A DNA stretch of 64,000 nucleotides from Microbacterium azadirachtae (GTDB taxonomy: Bacteria > Actinomycetota > Actinomycetes > Actinomycetales > Microbacteriaceae), in assembly GCF_000956505.1 (NCBI RefSeq), contig NZ_JYIX01000033.1, positions 152,786 to 216,785 of the forward strand, written 5' to 3'. Below are positions 1 through 8,575 of this stretch, in pieces. Every line of letters starts with the position of its first letter. Position 1 is the stretch's first letter. Under the pieces are notes generated by a model that did not search any database, had not been told where the DNA came from, and saw nothing but the letters and a program-made list of their open reading frames with translations. A program made the position numbers and the translations under genes.

Positions 1-62
1 ATGCGTCATGGCGACGACCATAGCGCCGCGAATGCGGAGAAGCAACACGGATTATCACAATG

Positions 63-78
63 TGGAATATGGGTTCCA
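63..78 (+). promoter_or_regulatory. Putative IclR-type operator (site 1) before the deaminase gene
   Basis: TGGAA-N6-TTCCA is a perfect inverted repeat with 5-bp arms. The same 5+6+5 layout occurs at 8576-8591, 15310-15325 and 16321-16336, each before a purine-related transcription unit or the IclR-type gene itself. The E. coli IclR operator has a similar TGGAA...TTCCA form. I see no convincing -35/-10 pair in 1-252, and no gene there. Binding is inferred. Confidence 0.5.
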
Positions 79-252
79 AAAAACCATGGACGTGGCAGGG
101 GAACGCTGTTAGTGTCATTCCAGCCCGAGGCCGTATCAGCAGCCGGAGGCGGGATGACAACCTAGCGGTTCGACGTACTTATCTCGAGGAAGGGCCCGAC
201 GAGGGGCCCGACCGGAAGCCGTATCACTGCGACGACAGCAAGGAAGCTCTCC

Positions 253-762
253 ATGAACAGCACCAGTGCGCCTTCATCCGCTGCGACGACACCCGCGGAG
301 TATCTCGCTCAGGCCGTCGCCCTCGCCACGGACAACGTCCGAAACGCCGGAGGTCCGTTCGGCGCCCTCATCGTCTCGGCCGACGGCCGGGTCTTCGAAG
401 GCGTCAACCGGGTGACCGCGAACCTCGACCCCTCGGCGCACGCCGAAGTGACCGCGATCCGCAACGCGTGCCAGCAGCTCGGCACGTTCGACCTCTCCGG
501 CGCCACGCTCTACACGAGCTGCGAGCCGTGCCCGATGTGCCTCGCGACGTCGCTGTGGGCGCGCGTCGACCGCGTGTACTTCGCGGCCAACCGCGACGAC
601 GCCGCCGACGCCGGCTTCGACGACGCGGTGTTCTACCGCTATTTCGAGGGAGGGCCCGAGGACAAGGCGCTCATGCCCGTCTCCGACATCGCCCTGCCCG
701 CTGAGGAGCGCGTCGCGCCCTTCACCGAGTGGAACCTCACCACCACCCGTATCGAGTACTGA
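253..762 (+). CDS. guaD: Guanine deaminase-like nucleoside/cytidine deaminase family protein
   Basis: A 169-residue zinc deaminase. The zinc-site signature is clear: HAEVTAIRNAC (His ligand, catalytic Glu) followed by CEPCPMC (two Cys ligands). The downstream stretch NRDDAADAGFDDAVFY resembles small bacterial guanine deaminases such as B. subtilis GuaD, which turn guanine into xanthine. Start ATG has AAGGAAG six bases upstream. The gene is 28 bp before a purine permease and opens the purine island, whose two molybdenum hydroxylase operons could oxidise the xanthine product. A related deaminase specificity (cytosine, adenosine) cannot be excluded from sequence alone, but length, motif and context favour guanine. 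Confidence 0.8.
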   Translation: MNSTSAPSSAATTPAEYLAQAVALATDNVRNAGGPFGALIVSADGRVFEGVNRVTANLDPSAHAEVTAIRNACQQLGTFDLSGATLYTSCEPCPMCLATSLWARVDRVYFAANRDDAADAGFDDAVFYRYFEGGPEDKALMPVSDIALPAEERVAPFTEWNLTTTRIEY

Positions 763-790
763 CCCGACCCGACGAATCCAGGAGAAGACA

Positions 791-2335
791 ATGACGTCCC
801 CCACTCCCACCCCCGAAGCAGAGGGAACACCCGAGAACGAGGCCACGGCCCTGTTCTCCCGCCAGGAGGAAGCGCTTCCTCCTCTGAAGACCGGCGCCAC
901 CTCGACGGTCGAGGTCGAGCCCAAGAACGGTCTCGACCGGTTCTTCAGCATCACCCGCCGCGGTTCGACCGTCGGTCGTGAGATCCGAGGCGGCATCGTG
1001 ACCTTCGTCACGATGGCCTACATCGTCATCCTGAACCCGCTGATCCTCGGCGGCACGAAGGACGTCGCGGGCCACGCCCTGGATGCGGCGCAGATCGGTG
1101 CGGCGACAGGCCTCACCGCCGGCGTCATGACGATCCTGTTCGGCGTGATCGCACGGCTGCCGTTCGCGCTCGCCGCGGGCCTCGGAATCAACTCCTTCCT
1201 CGCGGTCGCGGTCGTCGGTCAGGTGACCTGGGCCGAGGCCATGGGGCTCGTGGTCATCAATGGCATCCTGATCGTGCTGTTCGGAGCAACCGGCATCCGG
1301 ACTGCGATCTTCCACGCCGTGCCGCAGCCGCTCAAGGCCGCGATCACCGTCGGCATCGGTCTGTTCATCGCCTTCATCGGCTTCGTCGACTCGGGCTTCG
1401 TCAACCGCACCGCCGGCCCCGGCGGCCCGCCTGTGCAGCTCGGCAACGACGGATCCATCACCTCGGTTCCGACGCTCATCTTCCTGCTGGGCCTCGTCGT
1501 GATCGGCATCCTGGTGGCGCGGAAGGTTCCTGGCGGCATCCTGATCGGCATCGTCGCCACCACGATCGTCGCGCTCATCGCCCAGGCGGTGCTGCAGCTC
1601 GGCCCCTCGTTCAAGGACCCGAACGGCTGGCACATGACGATCCCCGAGCTGCCGAGCTCGCTGGTCACGATTCCGGACTTCAGTCTGGTGGGGCAGTTCG
1701 ATCTGTTCGGCGCCTTCGGCCGCGTCGGTGCGCTCTCGGCGACGATGCTCGTCTTCACCCTGGTGTTCTCGAACTTCTTCGACGCGATGGGCACGATGAC
1801 CGGTCTCGCGAAGAACGCGGGCCTGGCCTACAAGGACGGCACGTTCCCGCGGCTGCGTTCCGCGTTCGTCGTCGAGGGCTTCGGCGCCGTCGCGGGAGGC
1901 ATGACCTCGACCTCGTCGAACACGGTCTACGTCGACAGTGCCTCCGGCATCGGTGAGGGCGCCCGCACGGGTCTCGCCTCGCTCGTGGTCGGCGTGCTGT
2001 TCCTGCTGTCGATGTTCCTGACGCCGCTCACGCTCGTGGTGCCGATCGAGGTCGGCTCGGCCGCCCTCGTCATCGTCGGCGCCATGATGATGGGACAGAT
2101 CCGCGAGATCAAGTTCACCAACTTCGCGGTCGCCCTCCCGGCCTTCCTTACGATCGTGACGATGCCGCTGACCTACTCGATCGCCAACGGCATCGGCGTC
2201 GGCTGCATCTCGTGGGCACTCATCAACGTCCTCTCCGGACGGGCGAAGAAGGTCCACTGGCTGATGTGGATCGTCGCCGGCGGATTCGCGCTCTACTTCG
2301 TGCGCGGACCGGTGGAGCAGATCCTCAGTCACTGA
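791..2335 (+). CDS. NCS2/AzgA-type purine permease
   Basis: A 514-residue polytopic membrane protein. After a roughly 55-residue hydrophilic N-terminus come about 12-14 hydrophobic segments. GGIVTFVTMAYIVILNP and FALAAGLGINSFLAV are typical of the AzgA/PbuG branch of nucleobase permeases, which take up adenine, guanine or hypoxanthine by proton symport. GGAGAAG lies three bases before the ATG. It follows the deaminase by 28 bp and both probably form one transcript ending at the hairpin 2345-2382. The role is inner-membrane import of the purine base that the island degrades. The exact substrate is inferred. Confidence 0.88.
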   Translation: MTSPTPTPEAEGTPENEATALFSRQEEALPPLKTGATSTVEVEPKNGLDRFFSITRRGSTVGREIRGGIVTFVTMAYIVILNPLILGGTKDVAGHALDAAQIGAATGLTAGVMTILFGVIARLPFALAAGLGINSFLAVAVVGQVTWAEAMGLVVINGILIVLFGATGIRTAIFHAVPQPLKAAITVGIGLFIAFIGFVDSGFVNRTAGPGGPPVQLGNDGSITSVPTLIFLLGLVVIGILVARKVPGGILIGIVATTIVALIAQAVLQLGPSFKDPNGWHMTIPELPSSLVTIPDFSLVGQFDLFGAFGRVGALSATMLVFTLVFSNFFDAMGTMTGLAKNAGLAYKDGTFPRLRSAFVVEGFGAVAGGMTSTSSNTVYVDSASGIGEGARTGLASLVVGVLFLLSMFLTPLTLVVPIEVGSAALVIVGAMMMGQIREIKFTNFAVALPAFLTIVTMPLTYSIANGIGVGCISWALINVLSGRAKKVHWLMWIVAGGFALYFVRGPVEQILSH

Positions 2336-2344
2336 GCCGTCGTT

Positions 2345-2382
2345 CGAAGCCCCCGGTCCGCGTGTGCGGGTCGGGGGCTTCG
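2345..2382. terminator. Bidirectional hairpin between convergent genes
   Basis: Perfect 11-bp arms at 2345-2355 and 2372-2382 around a 16-base loop. It lies between the permease (plus) and the MocA-like gene (minus), which converge here. There is no U-tract, as is common in high-GC actinobacteria. Confidence 0.65.
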
Positions 2383-2409
2383 GCGTGCACCGGCGCGCCG
2401 GCCCCGCGG

Positions 2410-3027
2410 TCAGCGGGGGACGCGCAGCTCCGGCCAGGATGCGAGATCGGCGGGCTCGTCGATGTCGTCGCCGCGACCCAGATCGCCGCACTCCACGTCG
2501 TCGACGAGATGGCGGTTCCGCGCGATCCAGGCCCGAGCCGCGGCATCGCCCTCGGCGAGGGCCGCGGCGGAGCAGAGGTCGCCGGTGCCGAACACCACGG
2601 GGTTGCCGGGGATGCCGTGCCACATCGCGCGGGCGACGCGTCCCGGCCGGTGGGCTGCGAAGAGGCGCCGGATCACGGATGCGTCGACGCCCGGCTGATC
2701 CACGAGCAGCACGACCACAGCGTGCGGCGGCGCGTCGGTCACGACGAGCGGCAGCACGGCCGCCCGCAGCGAGGCGGACATGCCCAGCCGCGCGTCGTGC
2801 ACTTCGATGACGTGCGCCGCCGGGCAGCGGGCGCGGAGCCAGCTGCGCGCGGTGCGGGCGGCGGGGCCGACCGCGACCGTGACGCTGCAGCCGGCCTCCG
2901 CCGCGGCCCGCGCGGCCCGGGTGACGAGCACCTCGCCGTTCCAGGGGAGGAGCGCCTTGGGCCCACGGCCGAGGCGGGTGCCGCGTCCGGCCGCGAGCAC
3001 GATCGCGTGGTGGGTGCGCGTGGTCAT
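2410..3027 (-). CDS. MocA/MobA-like molybdenum cofactor nucleotidyltransferase
   Basis: A 205-residue NTP-transferase fold protein. The N-terminal signature VLAAGRGTRLGRGPKALLPW is the nucleotide-binding loop with the conserved Lys. The mid-protein segment VVLLVDQPGVD matches the metal-binding region of MocA-type enzymes. MocA adds CMP to Mo-molybdopterin to make the cytosine dinucleotide form used by xanthine dehydrogenase-family enzymes. The start codon overlaps the stop of the fused FeS-Mo subunit as ATGA, so translation is coupled. It corresponds by position and family to PucB of the Bacillus purine operon. Being last in the operon fits a dedicated cofactor-maturation role. Confidence 0.8.
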   Translation of the reverse strand: MTTRTHHAIVLAAGRGTRLGRGPKALLPWNGEVLVTRAARAAAEAGCSVTVAVGPAARTARSWLRARCPAAHVIEVHDARLGMSASLRAAVLPLVVTDAPPHAVVVLLVDQPGVDASVIRRLFAAHRPGRVARAMWHGIPGNPVVFGTGDLCSAAALAEGDAAARAWIARNRHLVDDVECGDLGRGDDIDEPADLASWPELRVPR

Positions 3028-5948
3028 CGGGTCGCCTCCGCCGCATCCCGCTCGAGGATCGCGGCGTGGATCCGATCGCGCGTGAACGGCGTGGCGGTCA
3101 TGCGGATCCCGGTCGCGTCGCGGATCGCCGCGGCCAGCGCCGGGGCGATCGGGTTGAACGGCGACTCGCTCATCGACTTGGCCCCGAGAGGGCCGAGCGC
3201 GTCGGAGGTCTGCGCGAAGTGCACCTCGGAGCGCGGGATGTCGGCGAACGTGGGCACGTGGTACTGCCGCAGGATGTCCGACACCACGGTGCCGTCGTCG
3301 TCCAGCCGCACGATCTCGTGCAGCGCGGCGCCGATGCCCTGCGCGATGCCGCCCTCGACCTGACCACGGAACTGCTCGGGGTTGACGACGACGCCGGCGT
3401 CGGCGGCGTGGATGGACCGCAGGATCCGCAGCTCGCCCGTTGCCTCGTCGATCGCGACGCGGAACCCCTGCACGTTGAAGGCGACCGAGCGCGGCGTGCC
3501 GCCCCAGTACCCCTTCTCCTCGAGGGGCTCGCCCCGGCGCTCCGCGTCGGCGGCCACGTCGGAAAGGCTGACCGACTGCTCACCGCGGATCACGCGAGCG
3601 CCGGTCAGCACGCATTCGGCGAGGGGTGCGTCCAGCAGCTCGGCGGCGCGGGCGCGGATGCGCTCGGCCAGTGCGGTCGCGGCGGCGTGCGTGGCCCGCC
3701 CCGCGACGACGGTTCCCGTCGACCCGAAAGCACCGGTGTCGTGCGGCACCAGATCCGAGTCGGACTGGCGCAGCCGCACCGCGTGGGTCGTGGTCTGCAG
3801 CACGGTCGCGGCGATCTGCTGGTGCACCGTGGAGGTGCCGTTGCCGAACTCCGCCGTGCCGACGTCGAGGCCGAACGTCCCGTCCGCCCCGAGCCGGATC
3901 ACGGTGTGCGAATGGTGCCCGTGCGGGGGGACCGTGGCGATCATCGCGACCGCGGATCCCTCCCCGAGCCGCCATCCGGTCCCCGAGCCCGTCGAAGGGC
4001 CGGGGAGCGATGCGGCGTCCTCCTCGCGGGAGCGCTCCAGGCCGTCGCGCACGATCCGCACGCACTCGTCGAGCCCGTAGCTGCCGATGATGAGGTCGGG
4101 CTCCTCGTGCGCGGCGATCATGGCGTCGTCCTGCCCGATGAGGTTCGCGGTGCGGAATGCGAGCGGATCCATCCCCAGCCGGCGCGCGAGCTCGTCCACG
4201 GTCGACTCGATCGCGAAGATCATCTGGCTGAGGCCGTAGCCGCGGAAGGCGCCGGAGGGCACGGTGTTCGTATAGACGACGTCGGCGTCGATCTTCTTCG
4301 CCGCCGCGAGGTACACGGCGATCGACTCGCCCACGCCGTGGAACATCACACCGGGTCCGTGGTTGCCGTACGCGCCGGTGTTGGAGCGCACGTCGACGCC
4401 GATTCCGGTGATCCGCCCGTCCGCGGTCGCGCCCATGCGCACCCTGATCCGGAACGGATGCCGCACGCTCGTCGCGGTCAGCACCTCCTTGCGGGAGAAC
4501 TCGACGCGCACCGGGCGGCCGGTCGCCATCGTCGCGAGCAGGGCCAGATCCTCGGTGAACACCTCCTGCTTGCCGCCGAAGCCGCCGCCGACGCGCGCGG
4601 AGTAGACGCGCAGCCGCTCCTTGTCGATGCCGAAGATCCGGGCGAGGGTGCGCCGGGCGAGGAACGGCACCTGGGTGCTGCTGCGCACGACGAAGCGGCC
4701 GTCCGGATCCTGCCAGGCGATGGATCCGTGGGTCTCGAGAGCCGTGTGCGAGACGCGGTGGGTGTGGAAGGTGCGCTCCTCGACGACGTCGCTCGCGGCG
4801 AGTTCGGCCGCGAGGTCGCCGACCTCGGAGCTCATCTCCATCACGATGTTGGCCTCGGCGAGGGCGACGCCCTCGGGGTCGGGCACGGATCCGCCGTGCG
4901 CCCGCGCCCGCTGTCCGGCGGGGGAGGCCGCCCCGTGCAGTGCGACCGTGCCTGCGGCGTCGGCGAATTCCGGATCCGTGTTCGCCGGCAGGATCTCGTA
5001 CTCGACGTCGACGAGGCGGGCGGCGCGCTCCGCCGCGCGCTGCGACTCCGCGACGACCAGCGCCACGCGCTGCCCGACGAAGCGCACGTACTCGTCGAAC
5101 ACGCGGGTGTCGTAGGGGTCGTCGGCCTCGATCTCGTGCTGCGCCGTGGAGAAGACGGTCGTCGGCGCGTCCTCCCGGCTGAGCACGCGCACCACGCCGT
5201 CGGCGGCCAGGGCGCGGGTCGCGTCGACCAGGACGACCCGTGCGTGCGGGTGCGGACTGCGCACGACCGCCGCGTACAGCAGCGGGGCGGGGAGCTCTGC
5301 GGGGTCGATGTCCATCGTGTAGCGGACGGTGCCGGTGACGACCCCGGTCGCGGCGGGGGCGCCCGTCGCGCGGCCGACGCCTCCGGCGCGGTCGTCGATG
5401 TTCACGGCGCCCCGCACCGCGTCCTCGATCGCGCGGTAGCCGGTGCATCGGCAGATGTTGCCCTTGAGCGTGCGGCCGAGATCCTCCTCTGCACCCTTCG
5501 GCATCGACGCGACCGTGCACACCATGCCGGCAGTGCAGAACCCGCACTGGAAGCCGGCCGCGCGGCGGAACCGCTCCTGCACCGGGTGCGGATCCTCGGG
5601 GGTGCCGAGGCCCTGGACCGTGACGATGTCCCGGCCGGCGGCGCGGTGCGCGGGGTACACGCAGCTGTGCACGGGGTCGCCGTCGACGATCACGGTGCAC
5701 GCGCCGCAGTCGCCGCCGTCGCACCCCTTCTTCACGCCGTACGAGCCCTGATCGCGCAGCCACGTGCGCAGGCACTGTCCGGGCTCGGGTTCGACGGCGA
5801 CCGCGCGTCCGTCGAGGGTCGCGTGCGGGCCGCAGGCGTGGGGCGCTCGCGAGAAACCACTATCTGCAGGAGACACCACGGCAGACGTGGTGTCTCGTGT
5901 CGGATCCGGTGTCTCGCGCTCTGTGCGGGCCGTCGGAATACTGCTCAC
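3024..5948 (-). CDS. Fused [2Fe-2S] and molybdopterin-binding hydroxylase subunit (xanthine dehydrogenase family)
   Basis: 974 residues combining two usual subunits. Residues about 40-175 form the two-cluster ferredoxin-like part, with Cys 76, 81, 84 and 96 for the plant-type cluster and Cys 134, 137, 166 and 168 (CRCTG) for the second. The rest is the Mo-cofactor part with VGGGFGGKQE, GAFRGYG and, near the C-terminus, SMSESPF at the position of the catalytic-Glu motif. FAD binding is missing and is supplied by the next gene upstream (4-bp overlap). The protein is probably a purine hydroxylase such as xanthine dehydrogenase. Substrate is unproven, because a second canonical enzyme is encoded nearby. 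The N-terminal 35 residues are low complexity, so a later start is possible. Confidence 0.85.
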   Translation of the reverse strand: MSSIPTARTERETPDPTRDTTSAVVSPADSGFSRAPHACGPHATLDGRAVAVEPEPGQCLRTWLRDQGSYGVKKGCDGGDCGACTVIVDGDPVHSCVYPAHRAAGRDIVTVQGLGTPEDPHPVQERFRRAAGFQCGFCTAGMVCTVASMPKGAEEDLGRTLKGNICRCTGYRAIEDAVRGAVNIDDRAGGVGRATGAPAATGVVTGTVRYTMDIDPAELPAPLLYAAVVRSPHPHARVVLVDATRALAADGVVRVLSREDAPTTVFSTAQHEIEADDPYDTRVFDEYVRFVGQRVALVVAESQRAAERAARLVDVEYEILPANTDPEFADAAGTVALHGAASPAGQRARAHGGSVPDPEGVALAEANIVMEMSSEVGDLAAELAASDVVEERTFHTHRVSHTALETHGSIAWQDPDGRFVVRSSTQVPFLARRTLARIFGIDKERLRVYSARVGGGFGGKQEVFTEDLALLATMATGRPVRVEFSRKEVLTATSVRHPFRIRVRMGATADGRITGIGVDVRSNTGAYGNHGPGVMFHGVGESIAVYLAAAKKIDADVVYTNTVPSGAFRGYGLSQMIFAIESTVDELARRLGMDPLAFRTANLIGQDDAMIAAHEEPDLIIGSYGLDECVRIVRDGLERSREEDAASLPGPSTGSGTGWRLGEGSAVAMIATVPPHGHHSHTVIRLGADGTFGLDVGTAEFGNGTSTVHQQIAATVLQTTTHAVRLRQSDSDLVPHDTGAFGSTGTVVAGRATHAAATALAERIRARAAELLDAPLAECVLTGARVIRGEQSVSLSDVAADAERRGEPLEEKGYWGGTPRSVAFNVQGFRVAIDEATGELRILRSIHAADAGVVVNPEQFRGQVEGGIAQGIGAALHEIVRLDDDGTVVSDILRQYHVPTFADIPRSEVHFAQTSDALGPLGAKSMSESPFNPIAPALAAAIRDATGIRMTATPFTRDRIHAAILERDAAEATR
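3981..4005. repeat. Short dispersed repeat GAGCCCGTCGAAGGG inside a coding region
   Basis: The core GAGCCCGTCGAAGGGC here recurs at 27068-27086 (one base different) and 30041-30060. Here it lies in frame inside the fused FeS-Mo subunit gene, encoding a Gly/Pro/Ser-rich stretch. Similar GTCGAAGG-type short repeats are widespread in GC-rich bacterial genomes. Confidence 0.6.
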
Positions 5949-7015
5949 AGCGTGCTCCTCTCGATGCGCAGGTCGCCCGTGACCCGCCCGATCGCGTCGT
6001 CGATACCGGAGGCGGACTCCGGCAGCAGTTCGGCGAGGATCTCCTCGCCGAGGCGGTGCGTCATCAGCCGCCGCCAGGCCGGTTCGCCGTGGATGTCGTC
6101 GTACCAGCCGCGCGTGCCGGCGACCGCGGAATCGATCGCGTCGCGCCAGGCCGCGCCGTCGGCGCGGACCGAGGGTGCGGGGGCGTCGCCGATCGTGCCG
6201 ACCGCCGGTCCGGGGGTCTCGCCCCCGGGGACGGCACCCGGATCCGCTCTCACGTCGAGCACGATCGGGTGGAACGTCGACGCCGTGACGGTGAGCCGCA
6301 GTGACGACGCCGAGGTGCGCCGTCCGATCAGCAGGGCGGCGGAGCGCCCGCGCTCGGTGAGCGAGATCCGGCGGAACGCGGGCGTCTGCGCGAGGGCGTC
6401 GCCCGGCACGAGGAAGCTGCGGATCAGCTCGCCGTCGGCGAGCCGGGTGCGGGCAGGGCCGACGATGAGGTCGGCCACGGGGGTGCGCCGTGCGGAGCCG
6501 TCAGGGCACAGGATCAGCGCGGTCGCGTCCCAGCCGCTCAGCAGCGAGATCATCGGGCCGGCGGGGAGCCCCGTCGCGACGTTGCCGCCCACGGTCGAGA
6601 CGTTCCAGATCTTCCAGGACGCGACGAAGGAGTCGCACGCCGGCGCGATCAGGTCCAGCCCGGGCAGCATCGCCCGGGGCATGCCTCCGGGGAGCGGGTC
6701 GTCGGCGAGAGCGCGCAGCTCCGCGATCCGGCACGTCGCCGCGATCTCCAGCGAAGGCACCCCCTCCACCTCTCGCGTCGTCCCTGTCAGCGGACCCCCT
6801 GGGGTGCGCTCATGGGGACGACTCGAAGGTGGGTGGTGCCAGATGAGCGGGGGCCAACCGGCGTCGGTGATGTCGAGGAGCCGGGTGGGGGCGCCGCGGG
6901 TGATGTCGGTGCCGTAGGAGAAGAGGACGGTGCCGCCGGCGAGCCAGGAATCCCCCGGTCGCCACTCCTGCGGATCAGCGCACATCAGCACCTCGTCGAC
7001 GCTCGTCACATCCAT
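5945..7015 (-). CDS. FAD-binding subunit of a xanthine dehydrogenase-family hydroxylase
   Basis: 356 residues. The FAD-binding motif STVGGNVATGLPAG sits mid-protein and LAGGTVLF matches the N-terminal FAD contact. The chosen ATG at 7015 has AAGGAGG just upstream and gives the family-typical N-terminus (VDEVL); it overlaps the end of the XdhC gene by 10 bp. The stop overlaps the next start as ATGA. The protein should pass electrons from the FeS centres of the fused subunit to NAD+ or another acceptor. Residues around 58-80 come from a palindromic repeat inserted in frame (6776-6835), an insertion not expected in this family just before the conserved EIAATCRIAEL segment. Confidence 0.85.
   Translation of the reverse strand: MDVTSVDEVLMCADPQEWRPGDSWLAGGTVLFSYGTDITRGAPTRLLDITDAGWPPLIWHHPPSSRPHERTPGGPLTGTTREVEGVPSLEIAATCRIAELRALADDPLPGGMPRAMLPGLDLIAPACDSFVASWKIWNVSTVGGNVATGLPAGPMISLLSGWDATALILCPDGSARRTPVADLIVGPARTRLADGELIRSFLVPGDALAQTPAFRRISLTERGRSAALLIGRRTSASSLRLTVTASTFHPIVLDVRADPGAVPGGETPGPAVGTIGDAPAPSVRADGAAWRDAIDSAVAGTRGWYDDIHGEPAWRRLMTHRLGEEILAELLPESASGIDDAIGRVTGDLRIERSTL
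6776..6835. repeat. Palindromic repeat element inserted in frame in the FAD-subunit gene
   Basis: About 60 bp closely similar to the element at 11013-11077: GTCGTCCC(T/C)GTCAGCGGA on the left, GGGACGACTC on the right, then the shared AGGTGGGTGG/AAGTGGGGTGG flank. In the minus-strand reading it adds about 20 residues including PLTGTTR. The other copy is intergenic. An exact in-frame insertion recalls the Rickettsia palindromic elements. Confidence 0.7.
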
Positions 7016-8355
7016 GCCAGAGCCTCCTTCGTCACCGTCGTGCGTCGCGGTGTCGCCGCGCAGCTGCGGGCGGTCGGTGTCGCCGCGCGGTCGCGAGCCG
7101 CCGACGGCGCTGCCGTAAGGGGCGTTGCTGCCGGCGCCGTCGCCGTCGCCGCTGCGGCCCCGCGCTCCGCGCTCCGCCGCGCATCGTCGTGCACGTCGCC
7201 GGCGGTGTCGCGCAGCCGTGCGGGCGACGCGGGGCGTCGGGCCGCGGCGGGAGCGTTGCCGGATCCGACACGGGCAGCCGACTCCACGAGGATCAGCTCC
7301 GCGAGGATCGACACCGCGACCTCGGCCGGGGTGCGCGCACCCAGATCCAGGCCGATGGGGGAGTGCAGCCGGTCGAGGTGCGCGGCGGTGAGCCCTCCCG
7401 CGCGCAGTTCCTGCACGCGCTTGTCGTGCGTGACGCGGGATCCCATCGCGCCGACGTAGGCGACGTCGCGCCGCAGTGCCGCGTCGAGCACCGGCAGGTC
7501 GAAGCGCGGGTCGTGCGTGAGCATCACGATCGCGGTCCGGCCGTCGATGCGGCCTGCGGCGAGCTCTTGGGCGAAGTGCTCGGCCGGGTGCATCAGCACG
7601 ACCTCGTGCGCACCGGGGTGGCGGGCGCGGGTGGCGAACACGGGCCGCGCGTCGCACACTGTGACGTGCCGGCCCAGCGCGGCCGCGGCCTGCGCGAGCG
7701 CCGCGGAGAAGTCGTTCGCGCCGTAGATGAGGAGCCGCGCGGGCGTCGCCGTCGACTCGATCAGCAGGCGCCGCACGACCGGGCAGTCCGGCGTCGCGCG
7801 ATCGGTCACGTCGACCACATGGGCGCCGCCAGCGCGCAGCGCCGCGCGGATCCGGTCGCCGGCGTGCCCCGCGGCGCGTGCGAGCTCGTCGGGCAGCTCG
7901 TCCCCGTCGAAGGCCAGGCAGAGCGCGTCCGCACCGAGTGCGATCCCGAGACCCTCGGCCGTGAGGAGGGAGCCGGCGGTCGTGTCGTGCAGCGGGAGGT
8001 CGCGCACGAGGTGCGCGCGGCCAGCCGGCGCGGCGCCGCCGAGGGTGCGCAGCGGCTGCACGAGCACGCGCACATCGCCGCCGCACATCAGGCCGATCGA
8101 GAGGCCGTCGTCGTCGGCGTAGCCGAAGGAGTGCAGCTCGGTCGCGCCGGAATCGAGGCATGCGAGCGCGGCGTCGACGACGGCTCCTTCGACGCAGCCG
8201 CCCGAGACGGATCCGATCGTGCGGCCGTCGTCGCGCACCGCCATCGACGTGCCGGCGGGGCGGGGGACGGATCCGGACACTTCGACGATCGTCGCGATCG
8301 CCCACCGATCCGGGTCGGCGAGGCACTCGGCGTACTCGTGGATGCGATCCAGCAT
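7006..8355 (-). CDS. XdhC/CoxI-family chaperone (PucA-like) with an unusual Ala/Arg-rich tail
   Basis: 449 residues. The N-terminal XdhC/CoxI domain has GSVSGGCVEGA and LMCGGDVRV with the conserved Cys that handles Mo-cofactor. A Rossmann-like domain (LLIYGANDFSAALA) and the C-terminal VAYVGAMGSRVTHDKR and HSPIGLDLGARTPAEVA blocks follow. Family homology ends near residue 350; the last 100 residues are low-complexity Ala/Arg/Thr and are unusual. XdhC proteins bind and sulfurate molybdenum cofactor and load it into the hydroxylase. First gene of the four-gene operon; promoter at 8530-8558. The start has AGGAAGG upstream, partly held in a hairpin (8358-8380). Confidence 0.85.
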   Translation of the reverse strand: MLDRIHEYAECLADPDRWAIATIVEVSGSVPRPAGTSMAVRDDGRTIGSVSGGCVEGAVVDAALACLDSGATELHSFGYADDDGLSIGLMCGGDVRVLVQPLRTLGGAAPAGRAHLVRDLPLHDTTAGSLLTAEGLGIALGADALCLAFDGDELPDELARAAGHAGDRIRAALRAGGAHVVDVTDRATPDCPVVRRLLIESTATPARLLIYGANDFSAALAQAAAALGRHVTVCDARPVFATRARHPGAHEVVLMHPAEHFAQELAAGRIDGRTAIVMLTHDPRFDLPVLDAALRRDVAYVGAMGSRVTHDKRVQELRAGGLTAAHLDRLHSPIGLDLGARTPAEVAVSILAELILVESAARVGSGNAPAAARRPASPARLRDTAGDVHDDARRSAERGAAAATATAPAATPLTAAPSAARDRAATPTARSCAATPRRTTVTKEALAWM

Positions 8356-8357
8356 GG

Positions 8358-8380
8358 GGCACCTTCCTCATCCAGGTGCC
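8358..8380 (-). promoter_or_regulatory. Hairpin over the ribosome binding site of the XdhC-family gene
   Basis: Perfect 7-bp arms GGCACCT/AGGTGCC with a 9-base loop lie directly before the ATG at 8355 in the mRNA. The loop and 3' arm contain the Shine-Dalgarno-like AGGAAGG. The structure could limit initiation. The rest of the 8356-8652 gap holds the promoter and operator listed separately and no gene. Confidence 0.4.
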
Positions 8381-8529
8381 GGCCATCGGCGCCTGATCAA
8401 GGGCGGTGCATCGGGACCATGAAGGAGGAAGCCTGGTGAGGAGGGAACCCCGGGTCACGATCCACGGCGTCACCGCCTGGGATGCCCGGTAGATGGTTCT
8501 GCTGTCGCAACCCGCCTAGGCCTGCGACG

Positions 8530-8558
8530 ATTCTACGGCGGTTCTGGCGCACGCACAA
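8530..8558 (-). promoter_or_regulatory. Predicted promoter of the first molybdenum hydroxylase operon
   Basis: Minus-strand -35 TTGTGC (8553-8558) and -10 TAGAAT (8530-8535) separated by 17 bp. The transcript would have a leader of about 165 nt. Site 2 of the putative IclR-type operator lies 17 bp upstream. Confidence 0.5.
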
Positions 8559-8575
8559 GCAAATAGTCCGACAGG

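Noticed and set aside
60..704. Open frame overlapping the guanine deaminase gene
   Set aside because: Arg-rich frame-shifted translation of the deaminase region; the deaminase frame has zinc motifs and a ribosome binding site.
737..3046. Minus-strand frame of 769 codons over the permease
   Set aside because: Its C-terminal part is the shadow of the permease and its N-terminal part is a frame-shifted MocA-like gene; no domain of its own.
3066..6917. Open frame of 1283 codons on the plus strand over the first hydroxylase operon
   Set aside because: Runs across the FeS-Mo and FAD genes and their 4-bp junction; the translation has no domain, while the minus-strand genes carry complete family motifs.
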